This document shows, piece by piece, positions 19,287 to 31,654 of a stretch of 64,000 nucleotides of DNA. The stretch's first letter is position 1; each line of letters starts with the position of its first letter. Where the stretch lies: NCBI RefSeq assembly GCF_001680005.1, contig NC_033568.1:1-64000 (forward strand), written 5' to 3'. The position numbers and the translations under genes were made by a program. The notes beneath the pieces were generated by a model. The model did no database searches. It was given only the letters and a program-made list of their open reading frames with translations, and was not told where the DNA came from. This stretch comes from Plasmodium coatneyi. Its lineage: Eukaryota; Apicomplexa; Aconoidasida; Haemosporida; Plasmodiidae.

Positions 19287-20601
19287 TTTGTTCCTTAAAT
19301 TTCTGTTGCCTTTGCCTTCGCTTTTTTTTTTTTTTTTTTTTTTATTTTATCTATATATTCCTTCGTGAAACATATTTATTCTAATGTTCATCATTCATTT
19401 TTTTTATGTACGAACAAACAATCTCTACGTTCCTTTACAAGTACTTTGTAATAATGCATATAAAACGTATAATTAGGCCATTCAAATATTTTATTTCTTT
19501 CTTTACACGATAAAGTATTACTCATTGTAAACATGGAATACATAAATGCATATATATATATTATTTATGTATATGTTCAAAGTATATTAATTATAAAACA
19601 TACAAAAGGTAAGAGGAAAAAAATCGAAGAAAATAGGATGGGATGGTAAGAGAAGAATAGTAAGTTTGGAACAATATTAGTACGTGGCGCACTTTTTATT
19701 TTATTTTTATTATATTACTTTTCGTATTATTATCATATTTTGCGTAAATTCATATATTTTTCCCATCATTCTCTGTGTTATTTTTACTTATACCCCCTTT
19801 TTTTTTTTTTTTTTAAGGGGAAATTTTTAAGTATGTATTTATAAATTAGTAATTCTTCTATTTTTTTTTTTTTTTTTTTCTTTATCTTTTGTTCTCTTTT
19901 TCTGAAAAAAAAAAAACAGAAATATATTCTCTTTTAGGGAGGGGTCGACACTCTTTCTTTTTTTTTTCTTTTTTTTTCTTTTCCTTCAAAATACACAAAA
20001 AATACTATATATTTCACAGGGTCAGCACGCCTTTTTTTTTTTTATTATTTTTCTTCCAATTCACTTCACTCTATTTTATTTTGACTTGGTTTTGTTTGTT
20101 GGTTGCGGATAAATTTTTTCCTACTTCATTCTGATCTGTTGGCAATTTCTTTTTTTTTTTACACTTAACTGATTTTTTGGGCAAATTCTTTTTGAATTCA
20201 TTTTATTCTTACTTTGTTTGGTCATCTTCTTTTTTTACACTAAGAAGATACACAAGGTCAGATGCAAAACAGTAAATCCACAATGGGAGATCCATTTATT
20301 TTTTCTCTCTTACAAGACTTTATTTTCGTAATTTTTTTTCCTTCCTTTTTTTAACTTTAACATAATAATTGTTCTCTTTTCCTTTTCTTTCTTTTTTTTT
20401 TAAATGGAATGAAAGTTTTTATTTTAAATAATATATATATGCCTTTTGAAATAAAAGAGTGGACTACAAAAGGTATGTGAGCAAGGGCGACATTCACTCT
20501 TCTTTTATATATAGAATGTTGTACTCTACAGTGTTGTTCAAATGAAGGGCATAAGGGGGGAAGGAATATTATTTACGCTATTTATAGGTTTGGTGAAGGC
20601 A
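19287..20601. other. AT-rich spacer with poly-T tracts
   Basis: About 1.3 kb with no supported gene. It contains long poly-T runs at 19321-19343, 19798-19814, 19862-19879 and 20032-20042. Open frames here are Phe-rich artefacts of those tracts. Confidence 0.55.
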
Positions 20602-22108
20602 TTATGTAGGATAATATTTTATATTCTTTCTTTTTCCGTTCCTATTATGACTTTTTCCAGCACGTGATGGTGATGGCTTACCACGATCATATATGGTAGA
20701 ATTATCTTCTATTGTTGTGGACAAATCTGCTATTGTGGAAGTGCCGTCCTCTGTTGTTGAATATGCTGTTGTAGAAGTGTCTGTAGAATCGTCCCCTGAG
20801 AAGGCATTTAATTCCTGTCGGACGGACCTTCTTTTTCTATTTCTATTATTGTTGTTGTTGCTGTTCCCAAAGAACATGTTTTTTATTCCAGAAGGTAAAA
20901 GATTGTACTACGAAGGTTGTTAAGGGAAAAGAGCAGGGAAGGGCTGTGAAGGAAGGATGGATGGAAATATGTCTACATACATATACATACATATATATGG
21001 ACATATATATCTATGTATATGTATGTAGACATATTTCAAGTACAGAGTGGTTTGGGTGGTGGTAATTATTATTTTGGTGGTGGTAACATTATTGTGGTAA
21101 TAATGTTGTTAAGAGCGGTAATTATAATTATAGTTATAATTATAACTGTAATTGTAATTATGTAATTTTGTACTATTACTTTATATAATAGGAAAACAAT
21201 GGCAGGAATTGCTCCTATTCCAATTACAGAAGAGACGATTGGAGTGGCGGTTGCCCCTCCGGTGGACACCACTAATGGTGCCTTCTCCTTTATTGCATTT
21301 CCCGCTCCATTGATTAATTTGCACTCAATTTCTGATGGGTTCTGTGTACAGTAGTCCTTATAGGTAGTCTTGAAATTGGTACAGTATGGGTGAGTAGGAT
21401 TACTTCCATTCCTTCCACATAGTTTCTGTACATCAGAAGGAACAGTTGAAGGGGGAGCATTTCGGCCTGGATCACTCTTATAGCCACTATCACAAAGTCC
21501 ATAATACTTTTGTAGTTGTTCGTTCTTTGGATTATAGTCTTGGTTGAGGTCAAACTTTGTTTTTTCTTTGGAGAAGTTGTCTTTGTTAGTGTATTGATTG
21601 TTTAAGGGGTTGCAGTTGCATTTAACCCCACCAGGGAGAGTTTTTAATTGCTCATAGATTTTATCTATAACACTCGAAATTGAACTTAGATTACATTTAT
21701 CGAAGAGAAGAAGACCCAACCAATGATAAAAGAACTCACAGATAGTACTGTCATCTGGATACTGCCCTTTTATTTTGGACACGAGGTTCCACGCACTCTC
21801 AATTGTGCTCAGCTGAGAACTGAAATTAGAATATTCACTTATGTCGGTCAATGGTTCAGTGGCCAATTTGGAAGAATCTTCGGGCCATTCTCCTCCTCCT
21901 AGCAACATATCATAGATCCATCCAGAATATAGAACAGGTGTCAGTCCTTCTACCTATAAATTTTATTGGCAATATATATTTATGTACTCCTACATTCAAT
22001 TTTATTACATCATAGATAAAGTATTATGTACACATTATTAAATTATTCATTTTGAATGGAAGGAGAATGGAATGTGTGTACTACGTCCTTATGTACCATT
22101 GGTGCCAT
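20602..22108 (-). CDS. KIR: KIR protein, one domain
   Basis: Exons 22108-22097 (MAPM), 21953-21180 and 20907-20602 give about 363 residues. The ectodomain opening VEGLTPVLYSGWIYDML is unusual because it lacks the LPSxxxY motif found in the other KIR genes here. It still has CEFFYHWLGLLL near residue 80 and TKFDLNQDYNP near 135 (FDLNQD instead of FDYYYD). The span ends VFLLYK. The tail has an Asn-rich run (NSNNNNRNRKRR) and ends KNIKYYPT. The intron before the tail holds a large palindrome. Confidence 0.85.
20964..21037. repeat. 74-bp near-perfect palindrome in KIR intron
   Basis: GAAATATGTCTACATACATA starts at 20964 and its reverse complement ends at 21037 (TATGTATGTAGACATATTTC). The two 37-base arms meet with essentially no loop and differ at about two positions. 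It lies in the intron between membrane and tail exons, where other KIR genes here carry less symmetrical TATA/CATATA sequence. Confidence 0.9.
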
Positions 22109-23481
22109 GATTTATGTCATGGTTCATATGTACATCTGTATGTATTGGACTTATGCTGAAATGTGTTGTTCCTTATTTATATATTCATATATAATATATA
22201 TGTGGAACTTATTTCCCGCTTAGTTTCTATAATGATTATGAATAGGTGTACATATGTATCAAATTTTTATTTTTTTGTAATAATATATATTATTATCTCA
22301 AACAAATAACAATACACATATATATACACAACATATGTATGTGCATCCGGAATCATTACATATGTACATAACTAACACAAAGTAAGAGTATGTGCGCTAA
22401 GGAATCTCTCTTAATAAACAAAAAAAAAAAAAAAAAAAATGGAAGGAACTACATAAATTCTCCTTATATACTTCTTCCTTCATGTATTGTACATTAATTC
22501 TTTGTTCAGATACTCTTTTCCTTATATACATTTACACGCTTCTGTTGCTGTATATATATATATATAAACACAATTTCATTTAATGAACATTTTCAACATG
22601 CACCACTTATTAACGGATGTTCTATAATTATTAATGAATTATTCAAAGTTATAAACAAACACAATATAATTTTCCAAAGGATGCAAAGCACTCTCTTCCA
22701 CTTTTGTATGTACACATTTATCAATATTCTATGGGGAAAACATAGATCCCATGGAATGAAATGAAAAGAAGTGTAGGTTGAAGATTTACATGCATTTGCA
22801 CATTCAGTATAAAAAGGAATGTAATGGAACTTTTTTTTTTACACCCCCCCACAATATTATATTTTGTATAGAATACTCTTTTCTGTTTATGATGAATTCG
22901 TAGAAATACTTTTCTCTTTACTCTTTTTCCTACTTCTTTTGAGCAGGAGGAAGGAAATTTTTTGAGTGGGAGAAAAATTTTTTCATCGAATGTTGTGCAC
23001 TTTTTTTGTTTTTTCTCATTTGTTTTGCATGCTCAAATTGATGTTATTATTTAAAAGGGAGGATGGTTGTTATTAAAAACTATTAACGCACGTATATTGT
23101 ACAATTTATATATGTGCAGAGAGAACACATTTCTACCCCTCCTCTTCCGTTGAATGTGCGTACATTCATTATTCATATTTATTGAAATACCTCAAATTGA
23201 TTGGAGCTAAAGTAACCATGCACATGACACATGAAACATGGAAGAAGGAAGGGAATGGAAGGGAGAAAAAAGCGATTTTTTTTTTTTTTTTTTACTTTTT
23301 CCTCTCTTATTTTTTATTTTTTTCCGAATATTGGAAGATGTAGCCATTACTACTATATATATATATATGTGTGGTGGCAACAACATTTTTTCTTTTTTAT
23401 ATGTAAAATATTGCACACATTATTATAGTTCATAATTTGAAGGGAAGCAGCAACATTACATTCCACACAATATGTGTTACA
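22109..23481. other. KIR intergenic region
   Basis: No gene. Part of it (about 22330-23140) shares words with the 5' flank at 52345-52810, for instance TATGTATGTGCATCC and GTGCAGAGAG, so the two KIR upstream regions are related. A poly-A run lies at 22421-22439. The end, at 23455-23480, has the ACATTCCACACAAT-type repeat seen after other KIR stop codons. Confidence 0.55.
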
Positions 23482-24947
23482 TTAAATACGTTGATAACTA
23501 ATATTCTTGCCACTCCTATTATTACTTCTTCCTCTGGATGTTGGTAGCCTACCACCAAATAAGGATGATTCATCTGTCGAGTCGTCACCTATTGTGGTAG
23601 AGTCATCGGTTGTTGTATATAATGTGCTAGAATTGTCGTCGTCGTCCGACAATGGTGAATTCAAATCGTGATGAATGGTTGTTCTTTTTCTTCTGCTTTT
23701 AATGTTGTTACTGCTTCTGCTGCTGATGTTACTGTTATCGTTTCCAAAGAAGTTATTTATGAAGGAAAATACAGAAGTGTACTAAGAAAAGAAAAAAAAA
23801 AAAAAAGAAGGACGAAAGTGTAAAAATATATATTACACATACATATGCATATATATATGTATGTACATATATATATATGTCTATTAGAATTATTGCTCAC
23901 CTTGTAAAGAAGGAATGTCATTGTTGGTAATCCTATGGTGGCTGCCACAGATGAAATAATGGCTGGGGTGGCGGTGCTCCCAGCAGTACCACCACCACCA
24001 TTCTCCAGCTGCGATGATGGTGAATGATGTGATGATGTCTCCTTCGATGATGCAGCACGTTCTGCGGAAGACAACTGTGTTAAGCAACTAACCAGATCTG
24101 TTCCGTCCTCGTTGTCCCCTTCGTCCGATACAAGCATCTCTGTGGACACAGTGCGACATGTTAGTTGTGATGGTGGTGGGATACTACCACCATTATCCTT
24201 GATTTCCTTTACAATTTGATCATAGTAATCATGACTGTTAACTGAACTACCTGCTTTCACCATTTTGTACTTATTATCAGCTCCGTCTAGGTAGTTCTTA
24301 TATTTGGTAGTACAATGAGTCGCGCAAGACCCTTCAGAAGCTTTCAGTTCCCTTATTATTGTTCTATAGTCATGGTAGTAATCAAATACTACTTTTCCCT
24401 TCTTAAAATCACTACAAGAAACAGTAGAATGCATAGGTTGGTATTTACAGTTGTCTGAGGAACCGTTCAATGCGGTGTATATTTGCTGCATAATATCCTG
24501 AAACTGAATATTCCGCACGAATTTGTCACATAACATATCTCCTAACCAGAAGTAAAAGAAATCACACAGCTTTTCACATTGCGTTCCCTTTATATTCAAT
24601 TTAGATAAAATGCACCATGCATTGGCAATTTCTTCATCGTTAACTGCGCCCATTGCAGCGTTTTTTAATTTGCCTCCCACAATTTGCACTATGCTCTCTT
24701 CCCAAGATTTGCTATTCGTACATTGATGTTTGCCATCCTGGAACTTTTTATATATTTGTTTGGAAGGTAATTGATTCACATTGCACTCACCCTATGAATG
24801 TGGAATTGGCATTGTTGGGTGGAATATATATATTTTCATTTATTCCTACTTCTTTCATTACATTGTGCACATAGAGCAATATTATATATATGCGCTAATG
24901 TATTCGCTTTAAAGAAGGAAATTTATGGGGGTTATTACTTTTGTCAT
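23482..24947 (-). CDS. KIR: KIR protein, one domain
   Basis: Exons 24947-24939 (MTK), 24791-23901 and 23781-23482 give about 399 residues. The ectodomain begins GECNVNQLPSKQIYKKF, has CDFFYFWLGDML near residue 80 and VVFDYYHDYRTI near 135. A long juxtamembrane part contains LVSCLTQLSSAERAAS, then Ser/His/Gly-rich sequence (HHSPSSQLENGGGG), and the span ends TFLLYK. The tail includes a run of Asp (LSDDDDNSS) and ends KNISYQRI. LVSCLTQLSSAE is shared in form with the KIR genes at 26693, 48144 and 53648, which I group as one subfamily. Confidence 0.88.
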
Positions 24948-26692
24948 GGTTCGAGTAGTTGTTTATGTATATGTACATTGCTTTTGTTGTATATGTAATT
25001 TGAATATATGTGTTATAAAATGTGTTCCTTCATTTATAGGAAGTGCACATATGTTGGAACATTTTTCATTCTTGTTCCTTATAATGATTATAAAAAAAAC
25101 AAGCACATATTAAGCTTTTACTTTCTTCTTCCTTCCCGTCATCCTTTTTTGCATAATGTGCATTTCCTTCCATTTCATATTGTGCATTCCCTTCAATTTT
25201 TTTCTAACTGAGATAACACATTATAGGTATATGTATCAAAGTCATTACATAAGTGCAAATATAATTAAAGATGAACATGTGGAAGAATGTGCTGTAATAA
25301 TAGAATGACGAGGGGAAGAACGAATGTTCTTAATATACAGTTCTTTCCTTCATTTATTCATTCCATTATTGTTGGATTATGCACAATCCTTCCCAGGAAG
25401 TATTGTTATTACTATTACAATTATTACAATTATTATTATTATTTACATGTGTTCGCTTCGGTTATTGTATATATATATATCTATATATATCGGTATATGT
25501 GTACTCATATAGGTATATATGTATACATATATATGTATATATATTAATTATACATATATATGAAGAAGATAGAGAAAGAAAGAAATGAAAAGTGTACTGT
25601 ATGTGCGCATGCAGCACTATAATAGTAGTCATTCCCTTTATCATAAATCACTTTTCTCCTCTTTATTTATAGTCGCTCAGTATATGAAAAATTTTCTTTT
25701 TCTTCCCTTTTTTTTTTATAATAATATACTCCTGTGCCACCCTTCCTCCTCCTAATTCATAATTTGCTCAAAAATAATAATAATTTTTGTTTATTCCCTT
25801 TCTTTTTTCTTCCTTATGATGGGTGTATTGTAAATTACTTACTCATATAAAGATTATATATATATTATATGTAACCTAAGTTTTCCCTTTCTATTCATGT
25901 TTGATATTATATTTTATATGTTAGTGTATACTTCCTTCCTTCTTTTTTTTTCTTTATTGTGTGTTCAAATATATATATAGGCACTCTCTTTTTTTTCTAT
26001 GGAGCATATAGGTAGTTTCTTTTTTTTTGTGTGTTCACAAATATATATAGGCACTCTTTCTTTTTTTCTTTTATTACTCATATATATGTACTCCTTTCTT
26101 TTATTGTGTGTTCAAAATATATATAGGCATTCCTTCTTTTCTTTTCTTTTACCTTCTAAGTGTAGATTATATTCTTTGTGCACATTAATTTATCCTTCCT
26201 TTTTCCTATTTTCCTTTTTTTCTTTATTCTTTTTTTCTTTTCCGCGCCCCTTCGTTCGTAGAGCATCTTTTCTTATTTAGTCATTCATACATAGAAATGT
26301 AGGTAAAAAAAAGAAGAAAGGAAAGGTCATTCTCCTTCTGTACTATATTCACTGTTCCCGCTTATTTATGCCTTCCTTCGGGAAGGACATTCATTCTTTT
26401 AATGTTCCATGTGATGTTCACATGTGATCATTTATGTGACGTTCTACATACCATGTGTTACATTCCAATCAATGTGTTACATTCCACACACTAGGTCTGT
26501 TGTGCTGTTGTTACACATTCCAATCAATGTGTACGCTACATTCCACACACACAATGTGTGATGTGTATGTAATGTGTGTGTTTTACATTCCACAATGTCT
26601 TACATTCCACAATGTCTTACATTCCACAATGTCTTACATTCCACAATGTCTTACATTCCAATCAATGTGATGTATGTTGTGCGTTGTGTTCA
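24948..26692. other. KIR intergenic region with several repeats
   Basis: No gene. It holds the duplicated flank 25025-25715 (mate at 13395-14045), and at 25718-25790 a stretch also found at 32279-32350 (CTCCTGTGCCACCCTTCCTC). Three imperfect copies of a unit with GTGTGTTCAAATATATATAG and GGCACTC lie at about 25955-26140. At 26584-26655 a 17-bp unit TACATTCCACAATGTCT is repeated four times, within a wider ACATTCCA/AATGTGTG zone that ends at the next KIR stop codon. Confidence 0.7.
25025..25715. repeat. Duplicated KIR 5' flank (mate at 13395-14045)
   Basis: Collinear with 13395-14045 over about 650-700 bases: the Plasmodium-style pyrimidine stretches, AAACAAGCACATATTAAGC, the microsatellite, and the GCTCAGTATATGAAAA end appear in the same order. 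Both copies lie upstream of single-domain KIR genes on the minus strand, so the duplication covers a KIR promoter region. Confidence 0.8.
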
Positions 26693-28194
26693 TTACATAC
26701 GTTGATAACTAATATTCCTGCCCCTGTTTCCTGGTCTTCTACCATTATTTGTTCTTTCTCTTCTTTGAGGTGGTGGTCGTTCATTATAGGTGGTAGATTC
26801 TTCCGTTGAATATAGTGTGGAACTGTCTGTTCCATCGTCTGTTAGAGTATCAAAATCGCTTTCAATTGTTGTTCTTCTTTTTTTCCTTCCTCCAAATTGG
26901 TTATGGAACCAAGAAGGTAGGAGATTGTACTGCAAAAAAAAGAAATGGGAGAATGTGTATTATATATTACACATATACATATGTACGTTATATATATATA
27001 TATATATGGCCTATGTATATAAGTATATATACATATTTCAAGTACATAGTGGTTTTGGTGGTAATGATAATTATTACTTTATATAAAAGAGCACTGACCA
27101 CTGGGAGGCCTACTAGTGTGCCTACTGCAGAAGTGACCACACCAGTTACGATATCACTACCACTATCATTACCCTCCTGTGGTGATGATGAATGATCACT
27201 TAGAATCTGTTGCACCGATAATGAAGTAGTTGCTGAAGACAGCTGTTCTAAACAGGAATTGAGATTTGTCTCATCCTTTGTTTCTGGTGGAAGGTCCTCC
27301 CCTCCTTCTACAGACAGTGCCTTTTCTTTCAGTTCTGATGGTCTTGGAATATTTTTCCCATCCTTGATTTTCCTTACAATTTCAGTACAGTATTCATCAC
27401 CCCCATTAACGGGACAATTTGCACTTACTGGTCCATATGCTGTAGTAGCTCCATTTATGTATGTGTCATATGCATTTCTGCAGGGAGAAGAGCTCCCTGC
27501 TTGGGAGTTCTTCAATTTTCTCCATACCGTTCTATAATCGTAGTAGTAGTCGAATACGGTTTTTCTTTGAGGGAAGATGTCCTTGCTAAAAGTAGTGTGC
27601 ATAGTTCTACAGGTGCAATGATCGCCGCCAAAGCTTTTTAATTTATCACAGATTTGTTCCATAATATCCTTAAAGGAACCAGGTGTTAGCAAATTGTTAT
27701 GTAATTTATCCCCTAACCAATAATAAAAGAAATTACATATTGTCGAACAGGCTTGTTCCTTCCCTGTTCTAACTTTGGATACGATACAATAAGCTTGCGC
27801 AATTTCCTTGCCATATGTACTAGGATCCCCAGTTTCCTTTAATTTATTTACCAGTATTTTTCCTATTTCGTCTGACCAAGAACTGTCACACCCATACTGA
27901 TTTTTGCCATTATTCTTGAAATGGTGATATATTTTTTGTGAAGGTAACTCATTCACATTACAGTGATTCTGGTCCTGCTACAAATGTGGAATTGGCATTG
28001 TTAGGTGGAATTGTTCGCAGAATGTGTGTATGTATTCTTACATTTTTTTAAAATTTATTACATTGTGCATTCCGTTATGCACATAGAGAATGTTATAAGT
28101 GCACAATATTAACATATACATTCTAATGCAGAAAAAATATAAGCCCGGGAAGTGGACAGTGGTGTTCCTTCTTTTCTCTTACTTCTTTTGTCAT
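26693..28194 (-). CDS. KIR: KIR protein, one domain
   Basis: Exons 28194-28183 (MTKE), 27977-27078 and 26929-26693 give about 382 residues. The ectodomain begins QDQNHCNVNELPSQKIYHHF, has CNFFYYWLGDKL near residue 90 and TVFDYYYDYRTVWRKL near 145. The juxtamembrane part has LNSCLEQLSSATTS and a Ser/Asp-rich stretch, and the span ends SALLYK. The tail reads YNLLPSWFHNQFGGRKKRR and ends RNISYQRM. Its subfamily mate at 48144-49576 also shares the 5' flanking sequence, so the two genes probably arose by duplication of gene and promoter together. Confidence 0.9.
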
Positions 28195-29316
28195 TGTTAA
28201 TGTATGTGCATGCTTTTTTCTGTGCGCATATAATGGAAGTTATATTAAAATGTGTTTTATTTATATATTTATGCAGAACAAATATGTGTGTACGATAATT
28301 TTGCCTGTTCCTTCATTTTGAATTGTTATGAAATTTTTATTCCCCTCCATTAATGATACATATTGTTTAATTTTTCACTAGATACAATACATATGTATCA
28401 GAATCAGTATACACATATATGTAAAGAAAAAAGTAGAAATAATTAGGGTGAGAATAAAAAAAAAAAAAAAAAATATACAGAGAGCATAGTCCTTTATATA
28501 CAGTCCTTTATTCATGTACCCCTATGATATTATAATATTGTGTATAAAGGTTATTCATAATATTCGATTATCATATTATTATTATTTATACCTCATGCGC
28601 GCTCTTATTATTACATATGTACAAAGGAGTGGAATTTCTTTCCCTAACATGCAATTTCATCGTGTTCTATTAATTTACACTCTACTGCTATTATTAAATG
28701 GATTATGAAGAAGAATTTTTTCCTTAACGTACATATTGTTGAACCTCTATACATATGGGAAATATATTTTTTTCTTCCCTTCTATACACATGCGCCTGTA
28801 CTTATTCATTTCCTCCCTGAGGAGCATGAATTTATATAATGAAGGAATAAGAAGGAATTGTGTGTTCATCGTATTACAAGAAAAAACAAAGAATGGAGAA
28901 AAAAGAAAAAAGAGCAGAAAAACAGATAAGCAATCTACTTATTTTTTTTTATAAGGACGCACACTCTTCTCATAATGTATGCACTTTATTCCTTCCTTTC
29001 CCCGTTTATAGTACCTTAGTAATAATGTTCCTACTTTTTTCCTTTTTCCTTTTTTTTTTTTTTAAGTGTTAAAACACCCTTTTTCAAAAGAGGTTAGGAT
29101 TTTTTTCTTTTTTTCGTTCTCTTTTTCTCTTTTTCCTTTTCTGTACCTTCCTGCGAATACTGTTCCTTTAAGCAGAGAGTTATTGAAAAACATACACAAA
29201 TGAAAAGGGAAAATGAAAAAAACACAAGAAAAAATGTCACTTTGCTTATTACATACTGTATAAAATTCGTGTGGTGTTATTTATTGTTCCTTCCTTCCGT
29301 GTGTAGGGAGGAAATG
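28195..29316. other. KIR intergenic region, flank duplicated at 49.6 kb
   Basis: No gene. About 28250-28805 matches 49640-50190 over roughly 550 bases (shared GTTCCTTCATTTTGAATTGT, ACCTCATGCGCGCTC, CCTTAACGTACATATTG). The remainder is poly-T rich. Confidence 0.65.
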
Positions 29317-30589
29317 TTATATTGCTTGGTAACGTATATTATTTCTATTGTGCTTATTCCTTTGCCTTTCTTGTTGCCTATTATTACTCCTTCTTCTTTC
29401 AGACTGTGGAGCACAATATTCTGTCATGGAATCGTCATCTATTGTAGAATTATCGGTTGTTGTATATAATGTTGTGGAAGAATCTTCCGTTAGGGTATCA
29501 AAATGATGTTCAATAGATCTTTTTGTTCTGTTTCCACTACTTCTGCTGCTACCACTGCTGCCCCCAATGAATAAGTCTCTTACCGAATCAAATACAGAGG
29601 TATACTGAAATGGGGAGAGAGAAGGAAGAAGGGGAGCATATGTAGTGTACTCTTATTTATGTATATTTTGCATTTCAAAGGGGGGAAATAGAATATTAGT
29701 AAAATGCACCTATTAATATTTTGGAGTGTGTAAAGCATGAATTACCTTATATAAAAAAAAAGCGATGGCAGGTATTCCAATTGTTGCAAGTCCACCAGAC
29801 ACAGCAGCAGGAATTGTCGGATCTGCTGTGCTAGATGTAGAACCAGCTAATGCTGTAATGTCTTCAGTTTGAGGTTGAGTTTGGGTTTGGTGTTCAGTTT
29901 CCTCAGTTTTGGGTACTTCACATTTCAATTTGGACAATTCTTGAGGGGCACATTGTTGACACATTGCTAAGAAGCTCTTACAATATGGATCAGTAACACT
30001 ACCACCCTGTTCCTGTTTACATTTAGTTTCCTCAGCTGTAAGTTTTTTGATCACTTCCTCTAAGTGGTTGTAATAACTCTGTTCGCACTTTGCCTTATTA
30101 GAAGATAAAGCCTCTTTGCTTTGTTGTAATTGTGCCTTTATAATGTTACATTGTTGCAAATAATCAAATACTTGTTTTCGTTCATTGAAGAGGTCATCGC
30201 TAATATTAGTGTCCCAACTATTACATCCTGCTATTGGCTTCCACCCCTTAAATTCTTGGTAAAGGTCTTTAATAAGTTCCCTTAAATCACGAACGTCCCA
30301 AGAACCATTCGACACTGTATGCCCTATCCAATAATACAAAGCATCACAATATTCATTATTGGAGCTATTACCGTTCATTATTCCGTACGTATAACACCAA
30401 GCATCTACAATTCTCTCTGCATTATTATCAACGGCAATGTTTCTCCTTAATACATCCTTCACATTCTGGACGATATTACTATCCTTATCACAACCCTTTG
30501 AGCCTCCATCTAATTCTTTATAATACGGTAATGTTGATTTCACTTGGTTCAAATGATTACTCTATAAGATTAATGAGAAAAATATTCAA

Positions 30590-30630
<41 letters not shown>

Positions 30631-31654
30631 GAGAGAGGGAGTTGCATATATATATTTTCTTTTTTTTTTTTAATTTTAAGAAGAAATTTAAAGGAATAAA
30701 AGGAATTAAAAAAAGAAAAACATAGACATGTAGGAAGGAATGAATGGGATGGAAGTGGACGGAATGGAAGTAAGGTTGTGTTAGGGGTGGACGTACCCCT
30801 AATATTCCAGATTCACCGAGCTCGTCCTCCACTTTATTACATTTCAGTTCATTCAATTTCTGTTGACCACAGTATTCCTTATCCTTTTTATTTTCCTCAT
30901 TAAACCACATACAAAATGGATCATCATCATTATCTCTACAATCTCGAATTACACGAGCACATGCTTCTTCAATTTTCTGTATGTGTTGGTGATATGTTGT
31001 ATCACAAGTCTTTGCCTCACCATTCCCTAACTGTGATTGTAAGGTTGGGTAATCTCCAAAGTATTCATATACTATTTTTCCTTTGCCGAAGGGTATTTTG
31101 CCATTATTCGTGCACATAAGTTTACAACTGTCACCACTAAACATTTTCTTCAGTACATTGTGAACTTCTTCCATGAGTTCAGGAAATGATCTAATGCCTT
31201 CTTCCTCCGCAATCAACAGATGTCGCAGCCAAAAATAGAAAAAATTGAAACGATCTGTATACAATGTATCCGTATCCATCCCCTTAGTCACATAACACCA
31301 AGCGGGGACAATTTTTTCCGCATCACCTTCTTGAAACCCTTTGTCTTTGAGTTTCTGTCCCACCTGACTCTTTACGCTGACTACGGTAGTATCAGTACAA
31401 TACTGTGCCCCCCATTTTTGGTCGAAATACCCATATAATATTTTTGAGGGCAAACCTTCCAAGTTCTCATTCTATAAAGATAATTAATGAACGAAGGAAA
31501 TATACATATATACACATATATGTACACATATACATACATATATACATATAACAATATATACATATATATATATATGTATATATGTATGTTATATGGGGTA
31601 GTTTACCGTTAGTGTTTCTGTCGTCGTTTGTTTTGCTGGTTTTGGTGGTGTCAT
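29317..31654 (-). CDS. KIR: KIR protein, two-domain
   Basis: Exons 31654-31607 (16 codons, MTPPKPAKQTTTETLT), 31471-30797, 30561-29746 and 29604-29317 give about 608 residues, all in phase 0. The first ectodomain opens NENLEGLPSKILYGYF with FNFFYFWLRHLL; the second opens SNHLNQVKSTLPYYKEL with CDALYYWIGHTV, a diverged form of the FFYYWLG motif. FDYLQQCNIIKAQL replaces the usual FDYYYDY. A Gln/Thr/Glu juxtamembrane stretch (EHQTQTQPQTEDI) precedes a span ending AFFLYK. The tail ends NNIRYQAI. Both domain exons end or start at phase-0 borders, so a domain can be gained or lost as a unit. Confidence 0.87.
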
